DNA from: Doryteuthis pealeii
Taxonomy: Eukaryota > Mollusca > Cephalopoda > Myopsida > Loliginidae
NCBI GenBank assembly: GCA_023376005.1
Contig: CM042138.1
Coordinates: 93,112,192-93,176,191 of the forward strand
DNA: 64,000 nucleotides
Direction of reading: 5' to 3'
The position numbers and the translations under genes were made by a program. This document shows positions 60,414 through 64,000 of this stretch, one piece after another. The stretch's first letter is position 1. The number at the start of each line of letters is the position of its first letter. The notes below the pieces were generated by a model. It had not been told where the DNA came from. It was given only the letters and a program-made list of their open reading frames with translations, and did not search any database.

Positions 60414-60539
60414 ATCAACAAATAAAGAAAGAGAATAGACTGAAAGAAGACAGGCGAATTTGGCAAACCGCTTTCACCGGCTGCTTGCGTGTCAATACAC
60501 GGGTGTCTCTCTTTCCACTCCTGTTTCTCTCAGAATTTG

Positions 60540-60595
<56 letters not shown>

Positions 60596-61084
60596 TGTTC
60601 AATTAACTAATAATTTTCCATAATCGGGTCTTTCATTGTCGACCCACAAATATCAACTGATTCTTTACTGATCTTCGTAACGTGAAAACATAGAATGTTT
60701 GCATTCCAAAAAAAATTTCCCTATTATTTTTAATATCTAAACAAATGTTTATAATCGGATTGTTTTCATTCCAAAATTTTTCTCTAGTATTTTTTGTTAC
60801 GAATCTAAAACCCAAATTAAATTACAAATTACTAAATAATTAATTGAGATACTTAATTATTTAACAACAGTATCAATCACATCCAGCTTTATTATATTAA
60901 ATAACAAAACCTCAACACGTGACAATAAGAGACAGAATCTAAACAAGAATTGTCCATATTTTCTCTTTTCCCTGACCACATCCCTAAAATAGAAGTTAAC
61001 GAATAAAGCTAAAAATATGTCTTGAAGAAAACGTTTTTACATTATTTCACCTTTTTAAACTTACAAAAACGTAATAGATGTTAA
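60414..61084. other. Non-coding with (TA)n at 60,542-60,593
   Basis: Apart from a 26-unit TA array nothing was recognised. Confidence 0.5.
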
Positions 61085-61215
61085 TCCAACCCGTTAGCCA
61101 CGGGTAGGATTGACACGAGGTCGAAAGTATGGGGTATCTAGCGAGGATCGAAATCGCTATTCAGTAATAATGGATCTGCTAGACTAGCTCGATGACCATT
61201 AAATCACAATAAGTA
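61085..61215 (-). mobile_element. tRNA-derived SINE
   Basis: CCAACCCGTTAGCCACGGG, AGGATTGACACGAGGTCG, AGCGAGGATCGAAATCGC (degenerate B box on minus) and GGTCATCGAGCTAGTC. Same family as 1.2-1.64 and 31.6 kb. Confidence 0.65.
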
Positions 61216-61425
61216 GTACATATGAACACTTGATTAATTTTATTTTTCGAAAATGTAAATAAAATGTACTTAATGTGGAATTATCTTTTAAAAATTTTAA
61301 AATGATTCAATGTCACCATTAGTAATTGAAAAAGATATAAATTATTCAAAGGAGACATAAAAGAAAAGCTGGTGCCTTCAAAATGTCGAGTGGAAACTAT
61401 CTAATTAAAACTTCTCTTTTCGGAT

Positions 61426-61426
<1 letters not shown>

Positions 61427-61459
<33 letters not shown>

Positions 61460-61460
61460 A
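61427..61460 (+). repeat. (CAT)n microsatellite
   Basis: About 11 CAT units, the reverse complement of LINE-tail-like ATG repeats. Confidence 0.9.
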
Positions 61461-61568
61461 GATGAACTGACAGCACGGATTCACCCCCCTCTCTCTCTCT
61501 CTCTATCTATATTATGAGAAAAATCAATATAAAATAAATATTCCTGTTTGTCTTATCACTTTTTGTTT

Positions 61569-61569
<1 letters not shown>

Positions 61570-61618
<49 letters not shown>
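61570..61618 (+). repeat. (TA)n microsatellite
   Basis: About 24 TA units. Confidence 0.95.
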
Positions 61619-61620
<2 letters not shown>

Positions 61621-61813
61621 TTTCATTGTTCTATTTTCATAATTTCCTCCGGATATACATATATGCGTACATACATTCACACATACATACACACCAACTG
61701 CCCTTTATATATGTATCGATAGACAATTATCGACGGGTTGAGATGTTATTAATATCATTCAATCGGTATGATGTTTAGTTAAGCATTCCCCTAGTTTGCC
61801 CCACCCCATTTAT

Positions 61814-62348
61814 GTTGGTTGGTTGGTTGGTTGGTTTTTACGACATGTCAACCCATTGGGTTATTTTATGCCGAAAACGTTTTAGTTTTATTCATTCTTG
61901 ATAGGTACTCAATATTTTTTTTAACTAGATAAACTTTTTAAAACTTTTTTTTATTCAAATCAAAGATGGGACCCGAACAGTTATTATGACTCTGGGTCAG
62001 AGTATACCTGGGAGTAATGGTGATGAATAGGTACTCCACATTCCCCAGAGTTCCAGCCACCGCCCTAAAGCACATATATGATAAAACGGAGTTGGTTTTT
62101 GCCATACGAGCAATAGGGTTGTGACAATCATATATATGCTAGGGATTGACGTGACTAGCTGATTGATCAGAGGGGCCAAAGGATTAAAGTGGAGTGTTGC
62201 ATGTCACGGATTACTCAGCCACCAGGGTTCCTTCCTAAAGCATCACGGGTTGTCACCTATGTCCAACATGTGGCTCAATTGATGCGGGGGACTTACCCCT
62301 TTACAGAGGTGCAGTCGGCGTATTCTAACGCCTCAGTTAACAGGGCTT
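61814..62348 (-). mobile_element. Family A repeat, full-length
   Basis: Repeated GGTT units, TTTTTACGACATGTCAACCC, GTTATTTTATGCCG, CTTGATAGGTACTCAA, then CTGGGTCAGAGTATACCTGG, GGTACTCCACATTCCCC, GCACATATATGATAAAAC, TTGACGTGACTAGCTGATTG, CACCAGGGTTCCTTCC and the 5' block GCAGTCGGCGTATTCTAACG. Confidence 0.8.
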
Positions 62349-63062
62349 ACCCTATTTATAGACGGCCCGATAACATTTTAGCTCGCCACATGTAACTGTA
62401 AACAAGCTACTTTGGCACGTTTTTTCCTTTATTGTAGGAATGTTTTGTTTTTTATATTCTTTAAAATGCCAAACTCGAAGAAAAGATAATCTTCCTTGGT
62501 TTTGAATCGAAAACATTTCCGGATCCAAATTCCGAGTCCAAAAAAAGATCTTACAGTAGATTAAGTCCCTGCTAGAAATAATAAAATCTTCGTTTCAAAG
62601 AAAATTAACTTTGCATTAAAAAAAATTGAGTTAAAGGAAAATTCCATCCATGAAAATTCTACCCACAGAAAATTCGCCCTAAACATATATATGTACCATG
62701 ATTCAAAAAGAAGGAGAGAAAAGAAGAAGAAAACAACTGAGAACTGAACTTTATTAGATGAGTATGAACATGTGTATTTTATATTGTGTATGAAAAGAAT
62801 ATATGTTTTTAAATGTAAGTTGTTTTGCATGCCTAGAGCTGAATTATAGTTTAGAAATATTTAAATATATAAGTAAAACAACTTTTACGGATAACGAAAA
62901 TTGTTGAAAATACTTTTTAATGAAGAAGGTTATGAAAATGCCAAATATATCAATCACCTGAACATTTGATGAGGTGTTTAAATCTGTCATTAATACTTTT
63001 ATATTTTAACTTGGATTGTTTTGATCCTCTAGAGCAGGGATTCTGATAGCTTTTTGATTTAG
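62349..63062. other. Non-coding, nothing recognised
   Basis: AT-rich sequence. Frames are AT-driven. Confidence 0.45.
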
Positions 63063-63075
63063 TGCACACACACAC

Positions 63076-63157
<82 letters not shown>

Positions 63158-63260
63158 ACCTATGAATTTCATCAAACTGATGAAATATTGGTATACATAG
63201 ATACCTGTTGGTAGAAATATATATATATATATATATATATATAGGAATTTATTCTCACAC

Positions 63261-63316
<56 letters not shown>
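63063..63316 (+). repeat. (CA)n-(TA)n compound arrays
   Basis: (CA)n 63,064-63,110, (TA)n to 63,154, then (TA)n at 63,218-63,243 and 63,259-63,316. AATTTCATCAAACTGATGAAAT at 63,165-63,187 is a short palindrome. Confidence 0.92.
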
Positions 63317-63318
<2 letters not shown>

Positions 63319-63869
63319 CACGAATAAATTCTATTCCAGATACATAAAGATGTCAACGTCCTTTTAATTATATAGAACAACGATTGTGCTGAGAAAAGGT
63401 ATTTGGTTATCGGTTTTTCCTATAACTAGACTAAGAAATAAAAATAAAAATCATATAATAAAGAAAATACAGTCAAATAATAAACAAACGTTGTTCATAA
63501 ATATATTGATTATTTTAAAAGCCCACAGTATATTCCATGCATCACAATCGATTATTGATTAAATTTTCACAAAACGAAAGCATTTGTTTTCATTCAGTCT
63601 TTCGGATAATAAATGTAATATTTGCAACTTGGGCGAATGTTCCGGTTATTTTACAACAATGATAAAATGTAACAGTGAACATATGTGCACGAATAATCGA
63701 CTGAATACGTAAGAAAAATAAGATATATATGGTCTATAAGTTAATCAGTTTTTCTTTCTTTGAAGAAGATGAAGACAGAGATAAATATAAATCAAATTGA
63801 TGAAGTTGACTAGAAAATGTCATCATAGCTAGGTAGAGATATCTATTAGCAGCATGAGGAATTACTGAA
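63317..63869. other. Non-coding spacer
   Basis: Nothing recognised. Confidence 0.5.
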
Positions 63870-63904
63870 ATATATCTATATCTATATCTATATCTATCTA
63901 TCTA

Positions 63905-63973
<69 letters not shown>

Positions 63974-64000
63974 TAGATAGATATAGATATAGATATGGAT
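63870..64000 (+). repeat. Self-complementary (TATCTA)n-(TA)n-(TAGATA)n array
   Basis: TATATCTATATCTATATCTA on the left, about 35 TA units in the middle, and TAGATAGATAGATATAGATA on the right. The flanks are reverse complements of each other. It continues past the window edge. Confidence 0.9.

Overview
This window looks like intergenic or intronic DNA from a large, repeat-rich animal genome. A lophotrochozoan is likely, most probably a cephalopod mollusc. That is inferred from four things: long TA, CT and CA microsatellites; tRNA-derived SINEs; the exact style of the degenerate non-LTR retrotransposon tails; and a Penelope-like GIY-YIG fragment. No host protein-coding exon, tRNA gene or rRNA gene could be recognised. 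Nearly every open frame longer than 60 codons is either a translated microsatellite or a decayed transposon.

Retroelement coding remnants are short 3'-terminal pieces with frameshifts or stops. They include AP-endonuclease-type LINE tails (8.6, 17.1-18.2, 58.2-59.2 kb), a second LINE tail (57.3-57.8 kb) and a jockey-like LINE tail (45.1-45.7 kb). There is also an R2/NeSL-like tail with a restriction-like endonuclease (20.6-21.5 kb), a separate C2H2 finger pair (20.2 kb) and a Penelope-like GIY-YIG module (24.9-25.4 kb). A mariner-like transposase remnant lies at 51.5-51.9 kb and a possible transposase helix-turn-helix at 36.1-36.3 kb. Non-coding families were recovered by comparing the window with itself. 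Family A is about 600 bp with an (AACC)n tail. A 5S rRNA-derived SINE shares that 3' tail. Several tRNA-derived SINEs are present. H1 and H2 are Helentron-like and end in a hairpin plus a CTAGT-like terminus. M is a mariner-like MITE family. T carries an internal 41-bp minisatellite, and S is LTR-like. Long foldback elements are also present.

By region: 0-9 kb holds SINE arrays, family A and a foldback. 9-13 kb holds a duplicated SINE and a CA-rich minisatellite with a 64-bp unit and a 192-bp higher-order period. 16-26 kb is a dense nest of LINE, Penelope and MITE remnants. 26-35 kb holds family A and H1/H2. 35-45 kb is dominated by (TA)n tracts that abut SINEs and palindromic elements. 45-64 kb holds H1/H2 copies, a tandem duplication and the T and S elements.

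The most interesting observation is that several tRNA-derived SINE copies contain a segment that folds by hand as a type I hammerhead ribozyme. It lies just 3' of the tRNA-like head. Three copies satisfy the catalytic core and have compensating stems with different sequences. Other copies are visibly decayed. A second group carries the same core with one extra nucleotide before stem II. Everything here comes from reading and hand comparison; no alignment, folding or database search was run, and family boundaries are approximate.
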